This document shows positions 1-8,291 of a stretch of 64,000 nt of DNA, piece by piece. The DNA lies in contig CBDEUR010000003.1 in assembly GCA_965243345.1 (NCBI GenBank), positions 3,348,001-3,412,000 of the forward strand. Reading direction: 5' to 3'. Below the pieces are notes generated by a model. The model saw only the letters and a program-made list of their open reading frames with translations, was not told the DNA's origin and ran no database searches. Origin of the DNA: Bin52 sp965243345 (lineage in GTDB: Bacteria; Pseudomonadota; Alphaproteobacteria; Thalassobaculales; Thalassobaculaceae). The first letter of the stretch is position 1; each line of letters opens with the position of its first letter. The translations under genes and the position numbers were made by a program.

Positions 1-331
1 CGTACGGCCCCTGCAGCGTGGCGTGGACGTAGTCCCTGAGTTCATAGGTGATTGCATCGCCGAAACGGGAAAGCCGGGACCGCGCCGCGTCCAGGTGGAT
101 CTCGGAATCGTGCATCATGTGAACGACGGCGCCGGGGACCTGTTCGAGCAGCCGTTCAACCAGCAGCCCGCTGCCGGTCCCCAGGTCGAGCACCCGGTAG
201 GTCTCGCCCTGGCGTGGCGGCGGCAGCAGCCGAACCACGGTGTCATGCAGCCAGCCCCATTGCGGAACCAGCCGCTGCCGGGTCGCGGAAATCGCGTCCC
301 GCGTCTCGTCCGACGGATCCGTCATCACCAT
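1..331 (-). CDS. Class I SAM-dependent methyltransferase, C-terminus cut off by the window edge
   Basis: Only the N-terminal ~110 residues are present. The reverse-strand frame starts at ATG 331 (a second ATG is at 325) and reads through base 1. Motif I of the class I methyltransferase fold is visible as VLDLGTGSGLL, about residues 43-53, followed by an ERLL helix; this is the SAM-binding loop. The substrate cannot be told from this fragment. The start lies 29 bp beyond the msrP stop on the same strand, so the two are probably co-transcribed. The family assignment rests on the nucleotide-binding motif alone. Confidence 0.7.
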   Translation of the reverse strand, partial: MVMTDPSDETRDAISATRQRLVPQWGWLHDTVVRLLPPPRQGETYRVLDLGTGSGLLVERLLEQVPGAVVHMMHDSEIHLDAARSRLSRFGDAITYELRDYVHATLQGPY

Positions 332-360
332 GCTCGCGTGTCGGCGCCGCGATCGCGGCG

Positions 361-1359
361 CTAGGCAAACAGCCTTTCGCCCTCCATGTCCTTGTACATG
401 TGCTGAACGAACTCGCCATAGCCGTTGTAGAGCTTCGTCGGAATGCGGCCCCCACCCAGCGTCCGTTCCGTCTCCTGACTCCAGCGCGGATGCGGAACCT
501 CGGGGTTCACGTTGGCCCAGAACCCGTATTCGCGCGGCTGGATCTCCTCCCAGAACGACACCGGGCGCATGTCCGTGAAGCTGAACTGCACGATCGACTT
601 GATGCACTTGAACCCGTACTTCCAGGGCGCCGCGAGGCGCAGCGGCGCTCCCATCTGCCGCGGCACCGGTTTGCCGTAGACACCGGTCACCATGAAGGCA
701 AGCTCGTTGGTCGCCTCCTCCATGGTGAGCCCTTCGAGGTAGGGCCACGGATACCAGTGCTGTCGCTGCCCCGGCGCCAGTTCCGGGTCGTGGAAGGTCC
801 GCATGACCACGTATCGCGCCGAAGACAGCGGCCGGGCCAGCTCCACCAGCTTCGCCATCGGAAACCCGCTCCACGGCACCACCATCGACCACGCCTCGAC
901 GCACCGGTGCGAATAGACCCGTTCCTCGAGCGGCATCTTGCGGATGAGCGCGTCGATGTCGATCGTCATCGGTTCCTCGACCATGCCGTCGATGGTCACC
1001 GTCCAGGGCCGGATCTTCAGCGCCTGGGCCGCCCGGTGGATCGTCTTGTGCGACCCGAATTCGTAGAAGTTGTTGTAGGTGACCGCGTCCTCCTCGTCAG
1101 TCAGCGGCCGGTCGATCCGGTAGCGCAGGTTGCGCGTGACCGGGTAGAGATCGGCAGTGGGATCGGGCGGGGCCTCGGCAACCTGCACATCGTCGTGCGA
1201 GGCGGTGGCCTGCTCGTAGCAGCCGGCAAGGCCTCCGCCGGCCAGCAGGAGCGGGCCGGCGGCAAGGCCGCGCACCAGGGTCCTGCGATCAAGATAGAGT
1301 GATTCCGGGGTTGCTTCGCGTTCCGGGATTTCCCATCCGCGCCTCTTTCTGATGAACAT
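361..1359 (-). CDS. msrP: Protein-methionine-sulfoxide reductase catalytic subunit MsrP (YedY family)
   Basis: A 332-residue periplasmic molybdoenzyme of the sulfite-oxidase fold that repairs oxidised methionine in envelope proteins, normally with electrons from the haem membrane protein MsrQ. The N-terminus carries a twin-arginine segment (RR at 25-26) followed by a hydrophobic stretch, as expected for Tat export of a folded cofactor-loaded enzyme. The molybdenum-ligand cysteine is C153 in HRCVEAWSM. The conserved YNNFYEFG and WKYGFKCIKSI blocks of the family are present, and length is normal. A GGAG-type ribosome site precedes ATG 1359. No msrQ is visible here, so the partner would have to lie elsewhere. 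Confidence 0.93.
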   Translation of the reverse strand: MFIRKRRGWEIPEREATPESLYLDRRTLVRGLAAGPLLLAGGGLAGCYEQATASHDDVQVAEAPPDPTADLYPVTRNLRYRIDRPLTDEEDAVTYNNFYEFGSHKTIHRAAQALKIRPWTVTIDGMVEEPMTIDIDALIRKMPLEERVYSHRCVEAWSMVVPWSGFPMAKLVELARPLSSARYVVMRTFHDPELAPGQRQHWYPWPYLEGLTMEEATNELAFMVTGVYGKPVPRQMGAPLRLAAPWKYGFKCIKSIVQFSFTDMRPVSFWEEIQPREYGFWANVNPEVPHPRWSQETERTLGGGRIPTKLYNGYGEFVQHMYKDMEGERLFA

Positions 1360-1379
1360 CGCGCCTCTCCTTCCGGAGT

Positions 1380-3413
1380 CTACGCTTCCGGATTGTTGCG
1401 TTGTGCCACTACCTCGTCAGCAAGCCGTCCACTCAGTTCCGCCAGGTGGTCGAATGACCATTCGTATGTTCCCGCCCCCATGGTCACCGACCGGATCTCG
1501 ATGATCAGGTCCTGGACCTCGGACTCGGGGATATTGGCCTCGACCTCGTCCCAGCCCTTCCAGCCTTCCTTGGCCTGGAAGCCGAGGATCTGGCCGCGCC
1601 GGCTGGAGATGATCCGCTGGATACGCGCGGTCGCGTCGTTCGGGATCGAGATGCGCACGTGCAGGACCGGTTCCAGCAGGACCGGGTTGCACTTGGGCAG
1701 TCCCTCCGACATTGCGATGCGCGCAGCCGTCTTGAACGCCATGTCGGAACTGTCGACGGAGTGATGCTGGCCGTCGTACAACTCCACCGACAGGTCGACC
1801 ACCTCGAAACCGAGAGGACCGCGCTTCATGTAGTCCTTCACACCGTCCTCGACCGACGGAATGTAGTTGCGCGGCACCGAACCCCCGACCACGCTGTCGA
1901 TGAACTCGAACCCGGAGCCGCGCGACAGCGGCTTGATCTTGACCTTGATGTCGCCGAACTGCCCGTGTCCGCCGCTCTGCTTCTTGTGGCGGGCGTGCTG
2001 GTCCACCTGCTTGCGGATGGTCTCCTTGTAGGGAACGCTCGGTGCCCGGGCTCCGACCTCGAGGTTGAAACGGTTGGACAACCGTTCCGCCAGTACCTGG
2101 ATCTGGGTGTCTCCCTGGCCGAACACCACCAGTTCGCCCATGACGGCGTTGTGCGCGATCGTGATCGAGGGATCCTCTTCGCACAGGCGCTGCAGGGCCC
2201 CCGAGAGTTTCACCTCGTCGTTGCGGTTGCTCGCGGAAATCGCCCGCGAGTAGACCGGCGCCAGCACCTCGGGCCAGGCGAACGCACCGTCCGGGACCCC
2301 GCCCGAGGCGGTCAGGATTGCCCCGGTACGGATATCCTCCATCCGGCCGAACGCCACCATGTCGCCGGCCTCGGCCGAGGAGATCTTGTCGTACCTGGTC
2401 CCGAGAACGGCGTTCATGCCGCTGACGCGAACCCCGTTCAGCGTCTCGCCATCACGCACGGCTCCGCGCCACAGGCGCACGAAGGACAGCTTGCCCATGT
2501 GCTGGGCGTGCAGCGTCTTGAACACCTGGGCAACCGCCTCGCCATCCGGCTCCACGCCGCGCCGCGCCGCGCTCTCGGCGTGACCGGGGGCCTCGTGGCG
2601 CAGCAGCTTCAGCAGCCGCTGGACCCCGTGCCCCTGTTCGCCGGCACCGATCAGGACCGGCACCAGCGCTGCATCCTGCAGCGCCTGGGCCAGGTGAATG
2701 TAGAGTTCGGACTTGTCGATCTCGACCTCTTCGAGAACCTTCTCCATCAGCTCGTCGTCGAAATCGGCCAGCGTCTCCAGCAGTTCCTCGCGGGCCTCCT
2801 GCTGGCGGTCAGTCGCCGTATCGGGAAGCGGAATCAGTTTCGACGGTCCGTCGCTGCTGTAGGCATAGGCGCGCTCGCTCACCAGGTCGGCGTAGCCGAC
2901 GATGGACTCGCCCTCCCTGATCGGGACGTGACGCAGCGCCAGCGGCCGGTCGGACGCGTCCTGCAGCATCGCCATCAGGTCGCGAACGGTATCGTTGGTG
3001 TTGTCGATCTTGTTCAGGAACACCACCCGCGGGATGCGGTGCTCGTCGAGAAACTTCAGTGCCGGTGCCACGGCGGGCAGTTTCTGAGCCTCGGAATCCA
3101 CCACCACGATGGCGATGTCGGCCACCATGCAGGCGTTGCGGGCTTCCTGGAAGAACTCCACGGAACCGGGGGTGTCGATGAAGGTCCACGTATCGCCGAG
3201 GAAGCTGCCGCTCCCGATCGCGAGTTCGGTGCTCGCATGACGCTTGCGCGCCTCGGCCGCGGCATCGCCCACCGTGTTGCCGGCGGTCACGCTGCCCGTG
3301 CGTTCGATGGCTCCGGTCGCGTGCAGCAAGGCCTCGAACAGCGTGGTTTTTCCGCTCTGGTACGGCCCGATCAGCACCGCACAGCGCGTCCCTCCTCCAT
3401 TGCCACCGGCCAT
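1380..3413 (-). CDS. Elongation factor G-like GTPase (EF-G paralogue)
   Basis: A translational GTPase of about 677 residues with the full EF-G layout: G domain, domain II, then domains III-V. The G1 loop reads GPYQSGKT (about residues 16-23) instead of the GHxDAGKT of true EF-G. G3 is DTPG at 80-83 and G4 is NKID at 134-137. This altered G1 marks the EF-G-like paralogue group found beside a normal fusA in many proteobacteria, whose role is not well settled. I chose ATG 3413 because GGGAGG lies 6 bases upstream; an in-frame ATG at 3467 would add 18 poorly conserved residues and lacks such a site. It lies 20 bp before msrP on the same strand. Confidence 0.88.
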   Translation of the reverse strand: MAGGNGGGTRCAVLIGPYQSGKTTLFEALLHATGAIERTGSVTAGNTVGDAAAEARKRHASTELAIGSGSFLGDTWTFIDTPGSVEFFQEARNACMVADIAIVVVDSEAQKLPAVAPALKFLDEHRIPRVVFLNKIDNTNDTVRDLMAMLQDASDRPLALRHVPIREGESIVGYADLVSERAYAYSSDGPSKLIPLPDTATDRQQEAREELLETLADFDDELMEKVLEEVEIDKSELYIHLAQALQDAALVPVLIGAGEQGHGVQRLLKLLRHEAPGHAESAARRGVEPDGEAVAQVFKTLHAQHMGKLSFVRLWRGAVRDGETLNGVRVSGMNAVLGTRYDKISSAEAGDMVAFGRMEDIRTGAILTASGGVPDGAFAWPEVLAPVYSRAISASNRNDEVKLSGALQRLCEEDPSITIAHNAVMGELVVFGQGDTQIQVLAERLSNRFNLEVGARAPSVPYKETIRKQVDQHARHKKQSGGHGQFGDIKVKIKPLSRGSGFEFIDSVVGGSVPRNYIPSVEDGVKDYMKRGPLGFEVVDLSVELYDGQHHSVDSSDMAFKTAARIAMSEGLPKCNPVLLEPVLHVRISIPNDATARIQRIISSRRGQILGFQAKEGWKGWDEVEANIPESEVQDLIIEIRSVTMGAGTYEWSFDHLAELSGRLADEVVAQRNNPEA

Positions 3414-3520
3414 TGCGATCCTCCCGTCCAGCACGCACGTCTCATGAGCATAAGGGGACATTGTCATCAGTGTTCAACAATCGACGCAAGGCCGAATCGA
3501 CATCGGCCCGGCGGACGGGA

Positions 3521-4723
3521 CTACCGGGTGGCGGCGCAGGCCCGCTGGATCCGCCGGCATGCCTCCTCGAGGACCTCCGTCGACGTGGCGTAGGAAATCC
3601 GGAAGTGCGGGCTGAGACCAAACGCCTCGCCATGAACGGCGGCGACCCCCTCGCTGTCCAGGAAGTACCGGACCACGTCCTCGTCGTTCTCCAGCACCTC
3701 GCCGTCGGGTGTGCGCCGTCCGATCAGCCCGGCGCAGGAGGGGTAGACGTAGAAGGCGCCCTCCGGCGTCGGGCAGCTGAGACCGGTGGCCTGGTTCAGC
3801 ATGGAACACACGAGGTCGCGGCGCTCGCGGAACACCGTGTTGTTCGCCTCCAGGAAGTCCTTGGGTCCGTTCAGCGCCACCACCGAGGCGGCCTGGCTGA
3901 TCGAGCACGGGTTCGACGTCGACTGCGACTGGATGGTGCGCATGCCGGAGATCAGGTCCTTCGGGCCGCCGGCAAAGCCGATCCGCCACCCCGTCATGCA
4001 ATAGGCCTTCGACATGCCGTTGACGGTGAGCGTGCGGTCGCGGAGCGCCGGCTCGACCTCGGCCGGGGTGCAGAACCGGAACCCGTCGTAGACCAGATGC
4101 TCGTACATGTCGTCGGTCAGCACCCAGACATGCGGATGCCGCACCAGGACATCGGTGATCTTCTTCATGTCGTCACGGGTGTACCCGGCACCCGACGGGT
4201 TCGACGGGCTGTTCAGGATGATCCACCTGGTGCGCGGCGTGATCGCGGCTTCCAGCGCCCCGGGATCGAGAATGAACCGGTCTTCCTGTCGACACGGGAC
4301 CACGACCGGGGTTCCCTCCGCCAGCAGCACCATGTCGGGGTAGGAGACCCAGTAGGGCGCGGGGATGATGACCTCGTCGCCCGGGTCGAGCGTGGCCATC
4401 ATCGCGTTGTACAGCACCTGCTTGCCGCCGGTCCCGATCGAGATCTCGGCCGTGGTGTACTCGATCCCGTTCTCGCGCCGGAACTTGTCGCAGACCGCCT
4501 GCTTGAGTTCCGGTGACCCGTCCGGATCGGTATAGCGGGTCTCGCCCCGCGCCATGGCCTCCTCGGCCGCGCGGATCACGTGGGCGGGCGTGTCGAAGTC
4601 GGGCTCCCCGGCACTCAGTCCGATCACGTCGCGGCCCTGCGCCTTGAGCTCGCGCGCCTTGGCGCTCATGGCAATTGTCGGCGATGTCCGGATGCGTCCG
4701 AGGCGCTGCGCGAGAATGCTCAT
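3521..4723 (-). CDS. aatA: Class I pyridoxal-phosphate aminotransferase, aspartate aminotransferase type
   Basis: A 400-residue cytosolic aminotransferase. The PLP lysine is K239 in NGMSKAYCMTGWRIG, and the cofactor-binding NSPSNPSG block lies at about 171-178. The N-terminal pattern (LSAGEPDFDTP) is that of the prokaryotic class I-gamma aspartate aminotransferases, some of which also use prephenate. The likely reaction is aspartate + 2-oxoglutarate to oxaloacetate + glutamate. The start at 4723 is supported by an AGGAGG ribosome site. It is on the same strand as the EF-G paralogue with a gap of about 107 bp. Exact substrate range is inference. Confidence 0.9.
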   Translation of the reverse strand: MSILAQRLGRIRTSPTIAMSAKARELKAQGRDVIGLSAGEPDFDTPAHVIRAAEEAMARGETRYTDPDGSPELKQAVCDKFRRENGIEYTTAEISIGTGGKQVLYNAMMATLDPGDEVIIPAPYWVSYPDMVLLAEGTPVVVPCRQEDRFILDPGALEAAITPRTRWIILNSPSNPSGAGYTRDDMKKITDVLVRHPHVWVLTDDMYEHLVYDGFRFCTPAEVEPALRDRTLTVNGMSKAYCMTGWRIGFAGGPKDLISGMRTIQSQSTSNPCSISQAASVVALNGPKDFLEANNTVFRERRDLVCSMLNQATGLSCPTPEGAFYVYPSCAGLIGRRTPDGEVLENDEDVVRYFLDSEGVAAVHGEAFGLSPHFRISYATSTEVLEEACRRIQRACAATR

Positions 4724-4860
4724 GACAGATCCCTCCTGCGGGGGTACAACCGGGCCGGCAACCTACGCCCGCCCGGGCGGAGGCGCAAGCACGCCCCCCC
4801 CGCAGGGCGCGCCCGCGGCCCTGCGGCCGTGGCCCCGTCACCGGAACCTGGGCGAGGCCA

Positions 4861-5703
4861 ATGCGACTGTTCGCCATCAGCGACCTGCATCTCGGACACG
4901 AGGCCAATCGCGCCGCGCTCCCGGACCTTCCGGACCATGCCGGAGACTGGCTGATCGTGGCCGGGGACATCGCCGAGCAGCTCGAGGTGCAGGAGGCCGC
5001 CTTCAGGGTGCTGGCCGACCGGTTCGCACGCGTGATCTGGGTTCCGGGCAACCACGACCTGTGGTCGGTGCCGCGCGACGGGTCCTCGTTCCCGCGCGGG
5101 GTGGCGCGCTACCGCCACCTCGTCGACATGGCGCGCGGGCACGGCATCGTCACGCCGGAGGACCCGTTTCCGGTCTGGCCCGATCCGCCGCACGTGATCG
5201 CGCCGCTGTTCCTGCTCTACGACTACAGTTTCCGGCCGGCCCATGTGCCGCGCGGCGAGGTCCGGCGCTGGGCGGGAGCCGCCGCCTGTGCCGACGAGTT
5301 CTTCCTGCATCCCGATCCCTGGCCGAGCCGCGAGGCCTGGTGCGCGTCGCTCTGCGCCACGGCGGAGCGGCGGCTTGCGGACCTGCCGGCCGGCACCCGG
5401 ACCATCCTGGTCAATCACTGGCCCCTGCTCGCCGAGCTCATCAGGATCCCGCGCGTCCCGCGGTTCAGGCCCTGGTGCGGCACGACCCGGACCGCGGACT
5501 GGCACCGGCGGTTCCGCGCCTCCGTGGTGGTGTCCGGACACCTGCACACCCGGCGCACCGACGTGGTGGACGGCTGCCGGTTCGAGGAGGTTTCGCTGGG
5601 GTACCCGGGACAGTGGCGTCCCGAGCGTGGCATCGCGGCCTACCTGAGGCCGATCCTCGGGCCCGCGGACCCGGTCAGCCGAGCGCGTCGAGACGCGCCC
5701 TGA
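4861..5703 (+). CDS. Calcineurin-like metallophosphoesterase
   Basis: A 280-residue protein with the metallophosphoesterase signatures in order: ISDLHLG near residue 6 (Asp and His metal ligands), AGDI near 37, GNHD near 62, and a C-terminal GHLHTRR motif near 221-227 supplying the last metal ligands. The fold binds two metal ions and hydrolyses phosphomono- or diesters; the substrate cannot be deduced. It is divergent from the aminotransferase, and its 3' end overlaps the convergent uracil-DNA glycosylase gene by 29 bp. No signal peptide is visible, so it is probably cytosolic. Confidence 0.85.
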   Translation: MRLFAISDLHLGHEANRAALPDLPDHAGDWLIVAGDIAEQLEVQEAAFRVLADRFARVIWVPGNHDLWSVPRDGSSFPRGVARYRHLVDMARGHGIVTPEDPFPVWPDPPHVIAPLFLLYDYSFRPAHVPRGEVRRWAGAAACADEFFLHPDPWPSREAWCASLCATAERRLADLPAGTRTILVNHWPLLAELIRIPRVPRFRPWCGTTRTADWHRRFRASVVVSGHLHTRRTDVVDGCRFEEVSLGYPGQWRPERGIAAYLRPILGPADPVSRARRDAP

Positions 5704-6484
5704 TGGCCAGCATGTCCTTCCAGGCATCCGCCTTGCGCTCCGGCGAACGCAGCAGGTAGGACGGATGGAAGGTGGCAAGCGCCGGGACCGGCTCTCCGCT
5801 TCCGCGGCCGCGAAAGTCGTACCAGCGCCCGCGCATCCGGCTGATGCTGCCGGCGCGCTCGAGCAGGGTGTTGGCGGCGGTCCCGCCCAGCATGACCATG
5901 AACCGCGGCCCGACCAGTTCGACGTGCCGGTGCAGGAACGGCAGGCAGACCTCGCGCTCGAAGGTGTTGGGCTGGCGGTTGCCGGGCGGGCGCCAGGGCA
6001 GGATGTTGGTGATGTAGACCGCGTCACGTTCCAGTCCGATGCTGGCCAGCATGCGGGTGAGCAGGCGCCCGCTCGCGCCCACGAACGGTTCGCCGGTCCG
6101 GTCCTCGTCCGCACCCGGCGCCTCGCCGATCAGCATGACGTCCACCCCGGGCGCCCCGGTTCCGAACACAAGGTTGGTCGCGGTCAGCTTCAGGCTGCAC
6201 CCGTCGAAACCCGCCAGCGCCTCGCGGAGTTCGGCCAGCGATCCGGCCGCCGCCGCCCGGGCGCGGGCATCGGCGAGCGCGCTCGCGGTCTGCGGCGCCT
6301 GTTCGGGGCGCGGGGCGGCTGGCCGCGGGCTCGCGGGTTGCGCGCGGGGCCGCGGAGCGCGGGACCGTGCGAACCGGTCGATCGGGAACTCCTCGAGCAC
6401 CTCGTCGATCCCGGCATCCCGGGCCCATTCGAGCATGGCGTCCTGCCGGGCGGCGGCAGGCTCGCCGCCGGAAGAGCCGTTCAT
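5675..6484 (-). CDS. Uracil-DNA glycosylase, family 4/5-like
   Basis: A 269-residue base-excision repair enzyme that removes uracil from DNA. The active-site block GEAPGADED lies at 120-128, followed by GEPFVGASGRLL, and the second motif is HPSYLLR near 240-246. The first ~90 residues are a proline- and arginine-rich low-complexity extension often seen in alphaproteobacterial members. Only two cysteines are present (C96 and C180), so the usual four-cysteine iron-sulfur set of family 4 is incomplete. The start at ATG 6484 is upstream of the conserved region. It is divergent from ETF-QO and overlaps the metallophosphoesterase tail. Confidence 0.88.
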   Translation of the reverse strand: MNGSSGGEPAAARQDAMLEWARDAGIDEVLEEFPIDRFARSRAPRPRAQPASPRPAAPRPEQAPQTASALADARARAAAAGSLAELREALAGFDGCSLKLTATNLVFGTGAPGVDVMLIGEAPGADEDRTGEPFVGASGRLLTRMLASIGLERDAVYITNILPWRPPGNRQPNTFEREVCLPFLHRHVELVGPRFMVMLGGTAANTLLERAGSISRMRGRWYDFRGRGSGEPVPALATFHPSYLLRSPERKADAWKDMLAIRARLDALG

Positions 6485-6602
6485 GTCCGGGTCTCCCTGC
6501 TGCGCCGGGGCGGCGACAAATGGTCCCGTGACAGCCCTGCCCGCGAACCGTAGTCTCGGATCGTGCCACATGCTCCCTGAACGCGAAAGTGAGGCCGGCG
6601 TC

Positions 6603-8243
6603 ATGGACCGCGAATTCATGGAATACGATGTCGTCGTTGTCGGGGGCGGTCCGGCCGGGCTGTCCACGGCGATCCGGCTGGCCCAGGTCGCCGCGGAGAC
6701 CGGCCGGGAACTCGGCATCTGCGTGCTCGAGAAGGGTTCGGAGATCGGAGCCCACATCATGTCGGGCGCGGTGCTTGAGCCGCGGGCGCTCGACGAGCTC
6801 TTCCCCGACTGGAAGGAACGCGGCGCGCCGCTCAACCAGCCGGTCACCGAAGACCGCATGATGATGCTGACCAGGACCGGCGGCTTCCGCCTGCCGACCC
6901 CGCCGCAGATGCGCAACCACGGCAACTACATCATCAGCCTGGGCAACCTGTGCCGCTGGCTGGCGGAACAGGCCGAGGCCCTGGGCGTGGAGATCTATCC
7001 CGGGTTTGCTGCCGCCGAGGTGCTGTACGGCGAGGACGGATCGGTGCGCGGTGTTGCCACCGGCGACATGGGTGTCGGCCGCGACGGCGAGCAGACCGCG
7101 AACTACATGCCGGGCATGGAGCTGCGCGCACGCGTCACGGTCTTCGCCGAAGGGTGCCGGGGGTCGCTGACCAAGACCCTGTTCGAGCGTTTCGACCTGC
7201 GCGCGGATGCCGACCCGCAGACCTTCGGGATCGGGATCAAGGAACTGTGGGAGGTCGACCCGGCGGTCCATTCCCCGGGACGCGTGCTGCACACCGTCGG
7301 ATGGCCGATGGACCAGCAGACCTATGGCGGCTCGTTCCTGTATCACCTCGAGGACAACCAGGTCGCGGTCGGCTACGTGGTCGGTCTCGACTACCGCAAC
7401 CCGCACCTCAGTCCGTTCGACGAGTTCCAGCGCTTCAAGACGCACCCGAAGATCCGGCCGGTGTTCGAGGGCGGCCGCCGGATCGCCTACGGCGCCCGGG
7501 CCATCAACGAGGGCGGGTTCCAGTCCATACCGAGGCTGACCTTCCCGGGCGGACTGATCGTCGGGTGCTCGGCCGGGTTCCTGAACGTTCCGAAGATCAA
7601 GGGCAGCCACAACGCCATGAAGTCGGGCATGCTGGCCGCCGAGGCGATCGCCGAGGCGCTGGCCGACGCGCCGGACGCCAGCGGCATCGAGGTCGAGGGC
7701 TACGCCGAGCGGGTGCGCGCATCGTGGATCTGGGACGAGCTCTACCGCGTGCGCAACATCCGTCCGGGTTTCCGCGCCGGCCTGTTCTACGGCCTGGCGC
7801 ATGCAGCGCTTGACACCTACATCCTGCGCGGTCGCGCGCCCTGGACGCTGCGGCACCATCCCGACCACGAGTCGCTGGCGCCGGCATCGCACTGCGAGAA
7901 GATCCCGTATCCGCGTCCCGACGGCGTGGTGAGTTTCGACCGGCTGTCCTCGGTGTTCCTGTCGAACACCAACCACGAGGAGAACCAGCCGGTTCACCTG
8001 ACGCTGAAGGATGCCGCCATCCCGGTGAGCTACAACCTCGCTCACTACGATGCGCCCGAACAGCGCTTCTGTCCGGCAGGCGTCTACGAGATCGTCCTCG
8101 ACGAGGACGGCGAGAACCCGGAACTGCAGATCAACGCGCAGAACTGCGTTCACTGCAAGACATGCGACATCAAGGACCCGCTGCAGAACATCAACTGGGT
8201 GGTTCCGGAAGGTGGCGGCGGACCCAACTACCCCAACATGTAG
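6603..8243 (+). CDS. Electron transfer flavoprotein-ubiquinone oxidoreductase (ETF-QO)
   Basis: A 546-residue monotopic inner-membrane flavoprotein that passes electrons from ETF, reduced by acyl-CoA and other dehydrogenases, to ubiquinone. The FAD dinucleotide fold VVVVGGGPAGLSTA is at the N-terminus. The C-terminal ferredoxin-like domain carries the [4Fe-4S] ligands: a cysteine in RFCPAG and the CVHCKTC cluster just before the conserved NINWVVPEGG(G)GP ending. The frame is open upstream, but ATG 6603 gives the normal family length and follows a GTGAGG-type site; ATG 6570 is the alternative. The order UDG, ETF-QO, TPR protein, ispE is a conserved alphaproteobacterial arrangement. Confidence 0.95.
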   Translation: MDREFMEYDVVVVGGGPAGLSTAIRLAQVAAETGRELGICVLEKGSEIGAHIMSGAVLEPRALDELFPDWKERGAPLNQPVTEDRMMMLTRTGGFRLPTPPQMRNHGNYIISLGNLCRWLAEQAEALGVEIYPGFAAAEVLYGEDGSVRGVATGDMGVGRDGEQTANYMPGMELRARVTVFAEGCRGSLTKTLFERFDLRADADPQTFGIGIKELWEVDPAVHSPGRVLHTVGWPMDQQTYGGSFLYHLEDNQVAVGYVVGLDYRNPHLSPFDEFQRFKTHPKIRPVFEGGRRIAYGARAINEGGFQSIPRLTFPGGLIVGCSAGFLNVPKIKGSHNAMKSGMLAAEAIAEALADAPDASGIEVEGYAERVRASWIWDELYRVRNIRPGFRAGLFYGLAHAALDTYILRGRAPWTLRHHPDHESLAPASHCEKIPYPRPDGVVSFDRLSSVFLSNTNHEENQPVHLTLKDAAIPVSYNLAHYDAPEQRFCPAGVYEIVLDEDGENPELQINAQNCVHCKTCDIKDPLQNINWVVPEGGGGPNYPNM

Positions 8244-8291
8244 GACACCGGAGACTGACTGCCCCATGGGTTCTGGAAGAGGGTCACGGGC

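Noticed and set aside
1659..3593. A 644-residue forward frame opposite the EF-G paralogue
   Set aside because: It is a GC-driven shadow of a gene with clear GTPase motifs on the other strand.
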